This document shows, in pieces, positions 1 to 12,471 of a DNA stretch of 64,000 nucleotides (position 1 is the stretch's first letter; each line of letters opens with the position of its first letter). A program made the translations under genes and the position numbers. Source of the DNA: Punica granatum. Lineage: Eukaryota > Streptophyta > Magnoliopsida > Myrtales > Lythraceae. The DNA is taken from the NCBI RefSeq assembly GCF_007655135.1, contig NC_045128.1:10106001-10170000 (forward strand), written 5' to 3'. Under the pieces are notes generated by a model. That model made no database searches and was not told the origin of the DNA. It saw only the letters and a list, made by a program, of their open reading frames with translations.

Positions 1-2
1 TC

Positions 3-119
3 GACTTTGTTTGGGAAGCCGCTCTAAAGCATGGACTAAAGCCCGTCTCCACCAAAACTACCGCGACTACAACCGCTACAACTTCGGCCACTACTCCTAT
101 GCCGACTAACTCTTTGTAA
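3..119 (+). CDS. C-terminal exon of an unidentified protein (5' part outside window)
   Basis: An open frame from the window edge reads DFVWEAALKHGLKPV, then a tail rich in Thr and Ala (about ten Thr in 20 residues), and stops at TAA 117-119. The dense, low-AT codons stand out from the AT-rich sequence that follows. I take it as the end of a gene entering from the left. I do not recognise the family, and the Thr/Ala tail could be low-complexity chance reading. The AT-rich stretch after it would be the 3' UTR. Confidence 0.4.
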   Translation, partial: DFVWEAALKHGLKPVSTKTTATTTATTSATTPMPTNSL

Positions 120-309
120 ATTGAACGGGTCAATTACCCAGAAAGTCATCTGAAATTTTTTTTTCCTCCTTTTTACTTATTTCTTTTAGTTCCAATTATA
201 GGACAAGAATGATTGATTTATTTCCGATTCCTAAGAAGTGTCCCCGTGGCTATATAAAGGCCGTCAGTTCGAATATAAATGTCTTTCGTTCACTCCGATC
301 CTCTGCTCT

Positions 310-545
310 TCCATAAAAAACCCCGTTTGATTTCATAAAATTTTTTAACTCTACTCCACTTATCTTCAATTTAACAATACAATTATTACTTTTCCTTTTT
401 TTCTTCAATTTTTTTAACCATTCAATTCAATTTTTAATACTAAATTCTCTCAACTATTTATTACTTTTTCCATAATTCAACAACACAATTATTACAAATC
501 AATTAAAACAAAAATTCAACTATACTCAACTCTAAAACTAAACAC
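310..545. repeat. AT-rich MITE-like repeat, family M, copy 1
   Basis: This AT-rich block begins near 'cgtttgatttcataaaa' and ends 'actctaaaactaaacac'. It contains repeated phrases such as 'aattcaacaacacaattatta' and 'ctcaactatttattac'. The same phrases recur, in either orientation, near 5757-6075, 29420-29738, 36241-36535, 46861-47245 and, more weakly, 49788-50115. The ends are imperfect inverted copies of a 'tttgattttagagtt' motif, which suggests a non-autonomous DNA transposon. No clean target duplication was found. Confidence 0.5.
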
Positions 546-894
546 AACCGATCCATGTGATGAAAATCTTTTGACAGTCCAAGAGTATCAGAGTCCAAGC
601 CCAGTAACATCTGTTGCTCGATGAAAGTGTTCCAACTTTTGGAGAGACCACCATTCTCATTCGCATGGAATGGTTACAAGATATTTTCAGTGGGTTTTAA
701 ACCCATACACTGCAGATAAAGTTCATTCACCGAGAGTTCAATTTATCGTTGAATCATATTCTCGTGGTATTTTAACTTTAGCAAAATGTTTGCGTGCCAA
801 AATCAATGGGAATTAAAGAAGATAGGAATTCTACCTTCCCTATCTTGAGCAAGATAGCGGTTTCGAATATTGAAAATGGAAAAAAATCTACGTT

Positions 895-984
895 ATGAGA
901 GTTTTATCCCTTGGTGGTTGATCCGAATCGAATTGGAATAGTCGAGGTCAATTAGGCTTCTAATACTAAGGTGCACACCGAGAA
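895..984 (+). repeat. SINE family S1, 3' part
   Basis: The block 'gagagttttatccctt...' through 'gtgcacaccgagaag' matches the 3' half of the S1 repeat. S1 landmarks are 'gagagttttaccccttagtg', a Gly/Ser-tRNA-unlike middle with 'ctcgactggattaatcggg', and a 'gttcacaccgaaaaaaa' end. It is 5'-truncated, as expected of a retroposon. Confidence 0.5.
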
Positions 985-1967
985 GAAGATAGGGAATTAT
1001 ATTTCATTGTATATAAAATTCACGGACTACCTTTAAAAAAAAAAGGGAAAATCGCGAAACAGCAAATTATTTGCCCGTTGGGCCAACAACTGTTACAGGC
1101 CGAGACCAGCCCGCCTTCTTCTTGCAAGGGCGAAGGAAAATAAATGTGTATAAATCTACCATTTATTGTTCTCGGGCCGCATAGTACGTGGATTGGGCCC
1201 AGGCCTTAGCCCACTGCTAAGGGCCCGTAGATTTGAGTCCCGAAGACTTGGACATGTAACTGTAATGCTTTTGTCTATCACTTCGCCAATTATAACTCAG
1301 GTTTTATCACTTCAGCCACTTGATGTTTCTAATATGTGTCAGTTTAGTCTTTCTTAGCATCATTCATTTTGTATGAAAATTACTTACAAAATGGAACCAA
1401 TTTTATTTTTAATAATCCTTTTTCAACTTATTTCTCATCTTCTACTTCTTCTATGACAATTAATTTTTGAAAAATTATAGGGATATTTTCATAAATTTTC
1501 TAAAATTTGAACGAGACCCAAATAAATTAATTTGGTTACATCAATCTTAAAACGTTTCCGTTATACAAATTTGGTTTAAATCTAGATTGGGTATTAATCA
1601 AGTGATGAATGGATATAACAGAGAATAATATTTTACAGCTATCAGTGAGATGTCTTTTTGGTTAATTATTTAGGACGTGATAGATTTTTTTATGACAAAA
1701 AAAATAAAAACCCAAAAAAAAAGCTTTTAAAAGATTTTAAAAATCTAGAAAGTTAACGAGGAAAAAAAAAAGTTCTTGTTAAGCTTGTGTTGTTATGTTG
1801 TGAGGTAGATCTTGCCGCCGTCTCCAGCTCTCAAGCTGAGGTCGCTGGTGAACTTAGATGATACCAGCAACCTCATCTAGGTGGTGGAGGTTGTCGGCAT
1901 CGTCTCAGTTTGCTGGCAATCTCATCCATGTAGTGGGGGTAGCTGCAAAGCCGTTACCCCAACACAC

Positions 1968-2023
1968 TGAGAGATCCCAATATTGGGGGTTGGGATCCCA
2001 ATATTGGGGGTTGGGATCTCTCA
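1968..2023. repeat. Tandem 21-bp repeat inside a palindrome
   Basis: Two exact copies of a 21-bp unit starting 'gatcccaatattgggggt' lie at 1973-1993 and 1994-2014. They are flanked by the inverted ends 'tgagagatccca' and 'tgggatctctca', so the whole block can fold back. Surrounding DNA at 1800-2100 is more GC-rich than its neighbours and has no supported gene. Confidence 0.6.
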
Positions 2024-4309
2024 ATGTTAGGGATGGGGGCCTCCTTGGCTATGCCTAACCGCAGGACGAGATAGCCAGCTAACTCTAATGGTGCTAGCGG
2101 CATCCTATGGAATCGAGGCTGCCGATGAGATGCCAAACCCAAAAGTGTGTCTAAGATAAATAGTGAGCGCAATTTTGAGAACGGGCTTCATCAGTGACTC
2201 TCATCCTCAAGAAGAGGCTGCAAGCAAAATTTTAGCCAGCAATTTTTTTTGGCTTTTAGTTTTTTATTTTTATAATATTTTTAAGTCTTCTTTTAATTTG
2301 TAGTTTTTTGGTTTTATTTTTTGTTATTAAATTAAATTGGCTGTGCCATAAAAAGTTATAGAATACACTTTATTAACAATTATAAGATATTTCACGCCGT
2401 TATATTCACGTCATCGTTTGGTTAATAGTAGTCATGATTCAGACTAAATGTGTATGAAGGATTATATGTTTTAGGACATGATGTAGGCAAACAAACTTTT
2501 TTTAGAACTCGAAATTGAAATTATAGTAGAACTTTCACTGCAATTTTTTTTTCTTTTTTTTTTCTGTTATGCTAAGCGGAGCTACGGATTGACTAGCAAT
2601 CAGCGGAACTATTGATTATTGAAATTGACTAGTGGGAAGGAAAAAAAAAATAAGAAGCTACCCTAATAAACAAATAGAATGAAATAAAAGATATACCGAT
2701 AAAAACTTCCCTTATGGATTATTAAATAATAAGACCTAGGCATCATAACGTTTGAACTTTAACGAAAATATGAGACTATCTATTTTAAAAGAGTTTTCTT
2801 GATTTTAAACTCATAAACATCTTGTGGCCCATTAATTCTTATATCGTTTCATAAGTATATATTTTATAGTTTGAGTATTATGTATTTTAACCTTATCAAA
2901 GAAGGTTTCGCATGCAATACACGTGTAAATTCACTAGTATGTACAAAACGTATCACTATGAACACATTAGTGTTCAAACACTACGAAAAAATTTAATTGA
3001 TCATAAATCGAATTTTGAAAACAATTTTGGTCCTATAAAAGAAAATTTTATAACATATTACTATGAGCTTAATCTCATAAATAAAATAAAAATAAAATTT
3101 AAAGTTAAAGATGACAAAATACTATCTTAGAAAGCGGATAAAAAATTATTGAAGATTACTATTTAAAAATATTGAAAATTGATGTTTCAAAATGTAACAA
3201 TTATAATAAGAAGATATGTACATGTATAAAAGGAGCCCCTACAAAGCACCGGTTTAAAAAAAAAAACTAGTTTTATATGTTAAAATATGCTGATGAGACA
3301 TTTATTGAAGTAAAAATTAATTGGGAAAAATATACATTTCACTCACTGGCTTCGCTTTCTTTTCAATTTAGTCCTTCGTTTTTGTTTGTTTGCTTCCTGT
3401 ACCGATAATCTATGTTCAGCGTTTGATAATTTACAGAGTTAAAAGCGTGCTTTGTTCATCCAAAAAAAAAAAAAAGGTTAGAACTGTGCTTTTACCGATA
3501 ATATTTTTCAATTATAACATAATGCATTATCCTACTCTGAAATTTACTGGATTCCACAATTTTATAGTATTTATGGATTATCACACTATAAAATTGTGGA
3601 GCCAACATATAGTTACATTAATGATTAAGAACCAACTGATAATTTCTCCCTTATAGGTTTCATTTAAATAGAATCGCCTTGATTGAACCGGGATTCCTCC
3701 TAAAGCTGGATTCGACGGGCGATGGGATGGGTTCTCGATGTCCAATTAGCTTGTTATATATATATCCAGAACATAATCAATCCGGAGCAGATGGTAGGTT
3801 CTATATGTATCCAATCAAATGTGGCGCCAGAGCATGCAACGATATCAATTCAGAGAATCCCACTTGCAATAGCGATCGATGACTGATGAATGGATATATT
3901 AAGTCGTGTGGGGTCGAGAAGAACACGTGGTGCAAACATAGTACGAGTTCGGAGCCTGTTCCATGGCCAGCTTGTTTGCCTATCGAAGGAAGAGTAACCT
4001 GTAGCCATGTTACGTGCCCACTTTGGATAGGGACGAGAGAGACATATACTCCAAGGATGGGCGCAAATCACGGGGGGCCCAAATTGACCCTTTCAGCCAC
4101 CCTCCCCCCTCATTCTGGCTCCCTGATAATCACATGGCTGTGTATGTACCATTTTTCATACGTTATCGTGGTTGAGTGTTTTATGGTTACAAAACGGTTT
4201 CAAGAATTTAATACTATGAAATAAAAATTGTACTAATTAATAAAATGATATGAATATTTTCACAATGAGAATGGAACGATTAAGCATTTTAATTAACTGA
4301 GAAAAGGGA
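2024..4309. other. Intergenic, no gene seen
   Basis: AT-rich spacer with poly-A/T runs. Short open frames at 2912-3130 and 3390-4224 have no recognisable domain, and their composition follows the local AT bias. The only structured signal is the hairpin at 3553-3600. Confidence 0.5.
3553..3600. repeat. Perfect 16-bp inverted repeat (hairpin)
   Basis: 'tccacaattttatagt' at 3553-3568 is exactly complementary to 3585-3600, leaving a 16-nt loop. It is the only perfect hairpin of this length I noticed in the spacer. It could be the core of a decayed foldback element. Confidence 0.6.
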
Positions 4310-4500
4310 TCAAATAACTCAACAAGGCAAGTCCGTGGTCGTCCAAACAACTTCCTTAGTAAAGACCCAGGTTCAAATTATCGTAAAAACAGAAGGGATT
4401 ACTCCTGTTAATCCAACTATACAACCTGCAGTGTTGCCGAGCTTACTTGTCTCATGCGCTCCTAAGTGTCCACAATTTTGATATTCCTAGTTATTAAAAA
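4310..4500 (+). repeat. tRNA-derived SINE-like element with poly-A end
   Basis: The segment has a box-B-like 'ggttcaaatt' near 4371 about 50 bp after a possible box A ('gtccgtggtcgtcc'), a body of about 100 bp, and an A-rich end after 4493. This layout is that of a tRNA-related SINE. No flanking duplication was established. Confidence 0.35.
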
Positions 4501-4550
4501 AAAAAAGAAGGGAAATAACTAAAAGAAAGAAAGAGAACACTTATGAAAGA

Positions 4551-4699
4551 GGTTGTAGTATAGTGGCACACGCTATCGCCTGGTAACTAAGAGATTCCAT
4601 ATTCGATACTCAGTGGGACTACTAGTACTCATTTATTATCTATTATGATTTCTATTTCATAATACTACGTTCATGTGCCTCTTTTATAACAAAAAAAAA
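4551..4699 (+). repeat. SINE family S2, copy 1
   Basis: It starts 'ggttgtagtatagtggcac', has a box-A-like 'tagtggcacacg' and a decayed box B, and ends 'gcctcttttataac' plus poly-A. The same order of motifs occurs at 14541-14682 and 18618-18748, and in short form at 5597-5690, which defines a family. Confidence 0.5.
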
Positions 4700-4797
4700 T
4701 GCTTGCTTTTTTTTATTTCAATGCAGCACTTGTCCTGAATTTTGAATCAAGAGATTTTTTTTTTGTCATCCTTTATAAACTCCATATGTGCCTATGT

Positions 4798-4822
4798 TTA
4801 TAATAATAATAATAATAATAAT
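4798..4822. repeat. (TAA)n microsatellite
   Basis: Eight uninterrupted TAA units. Confidence 0.9.
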
Positions 4823-5204
4823 AGTATGATTAACTAATATATTTTTTGGGGATCTATAATATTTGAGATATTATGTACAATGAGATGCCTCCAAATGCAT
4901 TACTTTCTTTTTTATTTTCTTTGAGAGGTTCGTTAACTTTCTTTTTAAATATCTCAATTACTTTTTTTGACTTAATTCCGGCAAAAGTCCTAAAATTATA
5001 CAAAAAACTGAACTCCAATTAAAAATGTATTAGTTTGGCTCCAATAGTTTTAAACGTTTACCAAATGAAATACTTATTTCGGTCCTACTGACACAGACAT
5101 CACGCCGGTAATTACGCAATGAATGTTTAGAACTATTTCAACCAAACTAATATATTTAAAACTGGAGTTCAAATTTTATATAGTTTTTTCACTGTAATTT
5201 TACC

Positions 5205-5570
5205 CTTTCTTTTCATTATAGGGAAAATTCATACGCCCAGCATGAAATAGCAGACCGAGTAATTATATATATAAAAAAAAAAAAAGAAACGTAAATGACA
5301 TCGTTAGTGAGTTAATATTCCACTTTTGGTCTTCGATCTTGATTTTGACTCAATGTGATCATCAAATTCTATGCAAATTCCCCATTCCGCCCAGTCCCCT
5401 TTCTTTTCATTATAGGGAAAATTCATACGCCCAGTATGAAATAGCAGACCGAGATATTGAAAAAAACATAAATGACATCGTCAGTGAGTATATTCCACTT
5501 TTGGTCTTCGATCTTGATTTTGCCTCAATGTGATCATGAATTTCTATGCAAATTCTCCATTCCACTCCGT
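5205..5570 (+). repeat. Local tandem duplication, about 190-bp unit
   Basis: The segment starting 'ctttcttttcattataggg' occurs at about 5208-5394 and again at about 5399-5570. Both copies share 'gaaaattcatacgcccag', 'gaaatagcagaccgag', 'ttggtcttcgatcttgat' and 'caatgtgatcat'. Copy 1 carries an extra AT/poly-A stretch near 5260-5285. The copies are nearly identical outside that stretch, so the duplication is recent. Confidence 0.75.
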
Positions 5571-5596
5571 CAAAGAATACGCAATTAGAGAAAGGG

Positions 5597-5690
5597 ATTT
5601 AATATAGTGACATAAGTTGTTGCACCGAACCATGATATCTCGGGTTCAATCCTTGTCAGTGGACTTCCTTATAACCGAAAAAAAAAAACA
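5597..5690 (+). repeat. SINE family S2, short copy
   Basis: A 'tatagtgacataag' start, a good box-B match 'gggttcaatcc' near 5643, and an end at 'cttataaccg' plus poly-A. Confidence 0.45.
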
Positions 5691-5756
5691 CGCAATTAAA
5701 AGTGGTGGCACATCTATAAAACGAAAAATGAAAACTCAAAAGTAAAAGATATATTT

Positions 5757-6075
5757 TAGCATACGTTTAGAAATTAGATTAAATTTAACTTAATTTCATT
5801 TTATTTGTCCCTCAATTCAACAACATAATCAGTACTTTTTTTATTTTTTTCTTCGATTTAATAATAATTTCTCTCACATACTTTTTTCTATTATTACAAT
5901 TACATTTTTAGTACTAAATTCGTTCAACTATTCATTACTTTTCCTTCAATTCAACAATATAATAATTTATTTTTTTCTTATTCAATTTTAATTATAATTT
6001 TTTCCAATTACTTTTGATTTTATCCCATAAAATCAAACTATATCAAACTCTAATCCGTTACCAAACGTAACATTA
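5757..6075. repeat. AT-rich MITE-like repeat, family M, copy 2
   Basis: It has the same phrases as the copy at 310-545 ('aattcaacaacataatcag', 'ttcaactattcattactttt', 'tcaaactctaatccg'). Ends are imperfect. Confidence 0.45.
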
Positions 6076-9000
6076 ATATGAAAAGAAATAGGCCTAGTAA
6101 CCACCAAATACTCCTCCGTGACTAGATCGACGCGGCCTCACGGATTTCATATTAGCGTTCACCGGCCTCTTTGGGTGGCTAGCTTTGCCCTTTATGCATT
6201 TCATAAAAGAAGGGATCCCAGTAACAATTGGCTGGAAAACCCGAGCGCGAAAAATATTCAGTGAAGCGTTAACAGAAGGAACGATATCAATTTCATAGCC
6301 AAGGTCCTGTTATTGCTCGAACCGGAATGAACACTGTGTAATAGACTGAGTATACATGTGATTTCAGCGAAAATGAAGTGATAATGGGAACACGGTTGGA
6401 GCTGTTCGCCTGGCCCACATTAAGTTAACTATTATCATATATATAATTAATAGGACTACAGTGGCCTCAATCTTCATCAAACAACTAAACGAAGACATTT
6501 TGAGCAAGTTTTCAATGTTCGGAATCGACTTGTCAGTGACCATGAGGATGCTGAATGTCAACTAGGCTTAATCCGACCATGTGAGGGCAGCATACTCGGG
6601 CATATTGAGATAGCCATATAAGTAAAAACATATCATTATACTTATGTTCACGACTATTTCGAGACTGATATAGGTTTATTATTATCAATATTTCCTACTT
6701 TAGGTTGGAAGTTAATATAAATTATATGAATAGTAAATTTATTTGAGCTATAAGCTTGTGGCTTAATGAACCATTTAGTTACACATATGTTTGCAATTTT
6801 TTATATAGGTCCATTTCAAGTAGACAAATTAGAAATGCAACTCAACGAGAATTAGAACATCAGTGATGGAATCCGTGACGTGGTGGACTTTTTAGGTATC
6901 CGAGACGTAGACAGACTGAGATATATTCATGAAGATCCCGAGATAATTAGGATCTAATATTTTACATTTGATGAATCCACATAAAGCATATCTAGAATTT
7001 TCAGTGAAACTCCAAGTAGTTGGGTTCATATTCAATTGAAAACCTAGTTGAATATGAGTCGATTTTTCATGGACTCAGTAAAAATTTTGCACGGTAACAC
7101 GTAAAAATATTTCAGCATTATCATTCCCAAGGACAAGAAAAGAAGAAAAAAGAAAGCAAAGGGAGATTTTACTGCGGGAGACATGGTAGTGTTGCCACTA
7201 TTAGGATCCTAGAGAGTCGGTCGCGTTATAAGTGCCAACCATCAGACAGTGGGGTCCCACCAGTCCAATTGAAAGCAGAAAGCCACAAATTAAGCTAACC
7301 CGTTCAATAGAATCGCACATGACATATGCTAGTGAGTGAAGAAGAGTGAAAAAAGCATGTGGGTTGGATCCATGAATGATCTTATGATCACAGAAAAAAA
7401 AAATGGGGGTCCCCATTGTATAAGCTCGCATGATTGTGTGGACCCCATTGAATATGGGACCCACATTGATTTGATTATGGGAGTCCATCCGAGAAAAATG
7501 AATCCATTTAATTTCCTTTTACCATAGGATCATTCGATGAGATTTTTTTTTTTAGTGGAATATATATAGGATTCTTTTCTCATTTTCTTTGCATGACTAT
7601 ATACTCCTTAATGAAATGACTCTCTTATTGCTAAGAAAATTAATTCATGAATTACAATGAGGTTAAGATGTCTACCGAAAAAAAAAAAGTAATTAGTTTT
7701 AATTAATTGGATGATGAATTATCACGGTCTCACTGAGGAAAAAAAAAGACATCAATAAACAATATACATAAAAGTTAATAATTAATTATGTATTGTTATA
7801 TTCACTAAGCTTATGGTCTAAAATTTTAAGCTGATAATTGATATAATCCAACCATTCTTATGCATGTTTTCAGGTTTTCACATTAAATTTGTAATTTGCG
7901 AACCAATTAACCTTTTCTCATGAGCTCTCCAATATAGGCTCAACCTCTCAACATGCATGAATTTTGATAGAAGACGAAAGGCAGAGACATGGGAGGAAAC
8001 ATGCTAAGATCATGTTTGAAGCATTAATGTAAGCCAAAATACAAACTACGACATTGAGCTGAAAATCTCCTTCTTTATTCAATATGCACCACCCAATACG
8101 TGAAAGTCCAAACATATACCGATTAATCCAAATTCAAGCGAGGTCAGTACATTAAAGAATGAAATTATATAATAGATTTTCTCTATTCATAAAACTCGAA
8201 CTCAAAAAAATCTCATTTAAGAAAAAAAAATATCGAACCATATGAACCGATCCACGTTCACAACTGAAAATTTCTTTTAAACTATGCTTCAATATTATTA
8301 TAATTATTGAGATGTGAATTTTAAACACTTCGCCAAATATCTGTGCTCTGACACACCATGATGCCTCAGCTCACTTCCTTAACCAGCTCATGCAACTAGG
8401 AGTTATTCGTTACTCGCCTTACGTGATCTCACAAATCTCAAATTTGGCCCACCATGAACAGTACACGGGGCCATAGGATTTGAGAAAATATTGGTTTGGT
8501 TTAACATACCAAGGGAGGTGTGGATAAAAATTTGAATTAAATATTGTTAAGTACATTAAAAAATAAACATATTTTTTGGGCTCTAAAATGATATTTACAT
8601 ATCACATTGGATGAGTCGAAACTGTCTAACATTCTTTCATATGATATTTTTATTAATTCTCCAAGAATCACGCTATGTTTTCGTAGTATACTTCTTAAAT
8701 TTTTCTCATTTTTCTTCCGAGATTTTTGCATTGGCGCAATGGCATTGCTCGAAACAAGGAAGGAGTGCTACAAATTGCCTAAGATTTTGGGGACTCTTCT
8801 TGATGTAATTGCCTAAGATATAGATAGGATGGGAAGGGCTACAAATTGAAATAGAGGAAGAAGAGTTGCTCCTTTTTGTCTTAAAGGAAATGCTTAAAAG
8901 GAAAGTTATGAGTGAACTCTATTGACAGTACAACGCTATGGCCACAAACGGCATCTGCCTAGACGCATCGGCACCAACACGACTAAAACAGCGATAGATT

Positions 9001-9780
9001 TGGCACGTTTTAAAGCAACCTATATAGAAGTTGGTCTAGATATAATTTTGGCGTCTGTTTCAACATCATCATAATTGGTGACATTAGCATGTGTATTAGG
9101 TCGGTCGGTGCTCGATTGATGTCGTCTAACATACATCTGGTTAGATACCAGTGAAAAATATTTAGTCCGACATGTGCGTCTTCCGTCACCAAATGACATG
9201 TTCGGTGCGACTGGATCTAATATTATCAAATACATGTTTTTGATTCTTGATAATGATATAATCCATCATTCTGAATTTTTTTGAATCTCATATTTCAGGC
9301 AAAACAAATTATAGAATTATAACAAAACGAGATTTGTTAATGATACACTATCGTGTGTATGCCCGAAGAGCTTTTCAACCGGGCAAAATGTAAAACTCCT
9401 CACTAAATGAAAATGTATGAAATGAGTGAAGAAAAGGAAGATGTCGAAATAGCCCTTTTTGGGTTGGAGGAGGAGATATGATCGTTTATTGAACAATATC
9501 TTGTACTTCTTTTTTTTTTTTTTTTAAAGAAGAGACCTCCAGAGCTAGGCCCATGCTGTTGAAACCCCCATGTGACGACCATGTGAGATTGATATTTTAT
9601 TATTCCTTTTCATCTTAAAATTATCTTTTTTCCTCATATTTTTCGATCATAAAAGAGTTATGCTTATTACAAAAATAAAGAAAATGAAATAAAGGAGTAT
9701 GGACATTTCACTCATAAAGATCAAATCCGGTATCTTTTGATTTTGTATTGACAATTTATACCATTATATTAGATCAATAT
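6076..9780. other. Intergenic, no gene seen
   Basis: Unique-looking AT-rich spacer. Open frames such as 6364-6561, 7201-7527 and 8537-8816 overlap on opposite strands and show no domain or splice-consistent extension. I see nothing else to annotate. Confidence 0.45.
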
Positions 9781-9963
9781 GAATTGATTTTAGTGGTTCA
9801 GCACTTATTTTCCTTAATCTAAGTCTCATGTTTGAGTCATATAAATTGAGAAAATTCATGCTAAGAGAGTTTTACCCTTTTAGTGAATCGACTCAATTCA
9901 AACTAAATTAACCGTTGAATTTTCAAATAACATAATACCAATTATACCCATTGAAAAAAAAAT
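9781..9963 (+). repeat. SINE family S1, near full-length diverged copy
   Basis: The order is 'ttttagtggttcagcactt', 'agtctcatgtttgagtc', 'aaaattcatgctaagagag', 'ttttacccttttagtg', then a decayed middle and a poly-A end. Confidence 0.5.
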
Positions 9964-10960
9964 CTTGCTTAATTCCATTACCAAAACCCCCCATGCTCCA
10001 AAATTCCTGTTTGTGGGGACCCGTTTTCCCTCTCATCATCCCCATGTTTTCCGGATCCTGCCAGTTCCCTCCACTCAATCACTCTATCCCCCAATTAATG
10101 CCCCCATGCCCAAATCATGCATCCATAAAATTTTGCTGCCAATGAATATACTTTATGTACAAAGTAGGAGCTCAAAAACCTACTGAAAGTACAATATAGT
10201 TGGCGAGTTTAAGCTCGAACTAGAATAAACACTTTATGATCTCACTAGAAAATCCTTGTATTAAGGATCATTTTGGACAATGATTGTTGTTGTGTTTGAA
10301 CCAAATCAAGTGGATATAATTCGGTATGAATAAGTGCGAACAACAGTCGAAAATAGAATTGGATCTATTCAATTCGAGCATCAATTCAACATTACTATAT
10401 ATAAATAATCGCTCTAGATAGAACGGCTACTTCCTTTTTTCTGTTATAATGAAAGTTCATGGACCTAATATAATAAAATAGAATTGCTAATAACTAATAA
10501 ACAAATACGAATAATTCCGCTATGTATCGAACCTGAAACTTTTTGATTATCAAGCAATGGCTACTTTCTTTGAATTTTCATGTGTTGAATCTCCCTTGTC
10601 AGCAAAATGCCCTTGGTTTTAATATTAATCACATGCTTGCCATTATAGAGTGATTTGGCCGAGCCAATTTTTAATGAAATAGTATATTCTTTATCTTAAA
10701 GCACGTAACTACTCGAGCGATTTGACATGGCGGTTAAGCAGATACCTAAGGAATACACCGACGGCGATCAAATCTCCCTAGGGTACATGTGCAACAATTT
10801 ATAAGATAGAGAATCCTCTAAGACACAGCATAGATGGCCTACCACTGACGCATGTAGAGAGGTTGGTTAAGTGAGCTATGCCGCAAGGCACAAGCTGATT
10901 GAAACGCGGCTTGACCGTATGTAATGCCCTAAAGAAAGGAACAACATCAGCCAACGTGAA

Positions 10961-11133
10961 TTGATTCAAGCGGTTCGGTACTTGTTCCCTTAAGTAATAT
11001 CTCGAATTTGAGTCTTGTGAATAGAAAGAATTCATGCTGAAAGAGCTTTACTCCTTAGTGGGCCGACTCGACTCGACTAGATTAATCGGGATCCAATTAG
11101 ATTTTCGGATACCGACGTTCACACCAAAAAAAA
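10961..11133 (+). repeat. SINE family S1, well preserved copy
   Basis: This copy shows the whole S1 layout: 'caagcggttcggtacttgtt', 'ctcgaatttgagtcttgtg', 'gaattcatgctgaaagagc', 'tagtgggccgactcgactcg', 'agattaatcgggatccaa' and 'gttcacaccaaaaaaaaa'. 'gaatttgagtc' sits where a tRNA box B would be expected. Other copies are near 895, 9781, 19034, 21321, 21492, 23933, 24303, 41432 and 62029. Confidence 0.6.
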
Positions 11134-11239
11134 ATAGCAAAATGAAAAGAGAGATTTATAATACTTCCTATACCTCGGTGCTACTTCTCCGAACTTCATG
11201 TGTTTAAGGGTACGTGGCACGTGTTGAACCACACGTTGA

Positions 11240-11440
11240 CACGTGAGGGCGGGTGTTGAGATATGTTGTCCCACATGAAAATTTTGAGAAAGAAACCACA
11301 ACTTATATAAGCGATTGGGTCCATCTCCAATTCAAAAATTCGAGCTAATAGATTGTGGTACATAATCTCTTATAAACCCATTAGATTCTTCTTAGTTTTT
11401 CTGTCTGGGATTTTATACTCTTAACACCCGCCTTCACGTG
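11240..11440. mobile_element. MITE-like element with about 21-bp terminal inverted repeats
   Basis: The left end 'cacgtgagggcgggtgtt' is inverted at the right end (11418-11440) with one or two mismatches. The interior contains 'ttatataagcgatt' and 'tctcttataaaccca'. A related stretch without the GC-rich ends lies at 11630-11765 and repeats about 130 bp of the interior. An alternative reading is a pair of short LTR-like repeats. Confidence 0.45.
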
Positions 11441-11629
11441 GCAATGTGTGGCTTTGACATTTACTTACAGGTGTCACGTGGACTAAAACAACCCGCCCTT
11501 AAGAACTAACTACAAGCCGGGACTAGACTTCCGTGCTCGGGAGGAGGGGGGACGACAATTGATAATGAGGTCATACTTGGGCCGGACTAATATGAGGCAG
11601 GTTTCTCTCCGCACTCAGATATATTATCC

Positions 11630-11765
11630 CACATGGAAAATTTAAGAAAGAAACTACAAGTTTATATAAGCGATTTGATCTACCTCCAATCCAAAAGCTC
11701 AAGCTAATAGATTGTGGTACCTAATCTCTTATAAACCCATTAGATTCTTCTTGGTTTTTCCGTGT
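11630..11765 (+). repeat. Direct repeat of the interior of the 11240 element
   Basis: It shares 'cccacatg', 'tttatataagcgatt', 'ctaatagattgtggtacc' and 'cttataaacccattagatt' with 11270-11395 in the same orientation. The 230 bp between the two copies contains no recognisable priming site. Confidence 0.5.
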
Positions 11766-12471
11766 TTTTCCGTAATTTATGGTACCCAATGAGGTTCACG
11801 ACAGGTGGGAGCGATGGCAGACTTGAACTTGGTTCCACCATATCAGCTCACTTCCATAAAGCATACATTTCAATTCTCCAATGCATTTATTTAGCTTTCA
11901 ACCAAAAAAAAAATTTTAAAAAAGAAGCTTTCAATTCTTTATTCTCTAACTATTATTGGAAAAAAAAAAAGAGATAGTGCAGCAATACATGTCCCATTTA
12001 AAATCTTAAATTTTACCGACAAAATATTTATTGAGTGGTAAATAATTTCAACCTTCTTAAAAAGTATAACATAAGTTCGAGTCCCAGAAAGCATACTAGA
12101 GATGAAATATAACTAATGTATATCTTTTTTATCTGAGGTTGAATCGATCATCAGAAGAAGAATTAGGCCAAAAATTACGATACATTATGGGAAAATAGAT
12201 ATGCTCGAATGGCCCCTTCTCATAATGAGAATGTATATAACCCTATTCTGGTCCAGTATGGAATGAACTTATAATCTATAATCCGATAAGGGGCTTTTTG
12301 TTCATAAAACTTCACTTCATCGGTATTATTCATATTTGAACGGAAAAAAAAGGGATATTATTGATATTTGTCATTTTAATAACAATAATTCACGGGAGGT
12401 CAAATTCAAATTACTGTTACTGTTCAATTTTTTTAATGTCATTTTCGGCTTAACCTAACCAAGACCCAAAT

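Noticed and set aside
4105..4135. Partial match to miR160 ('tggctccctg')
   Set aside because: Only about a dozen bases match and no complementary arm is nearby, so a miRNA gene is not supported.
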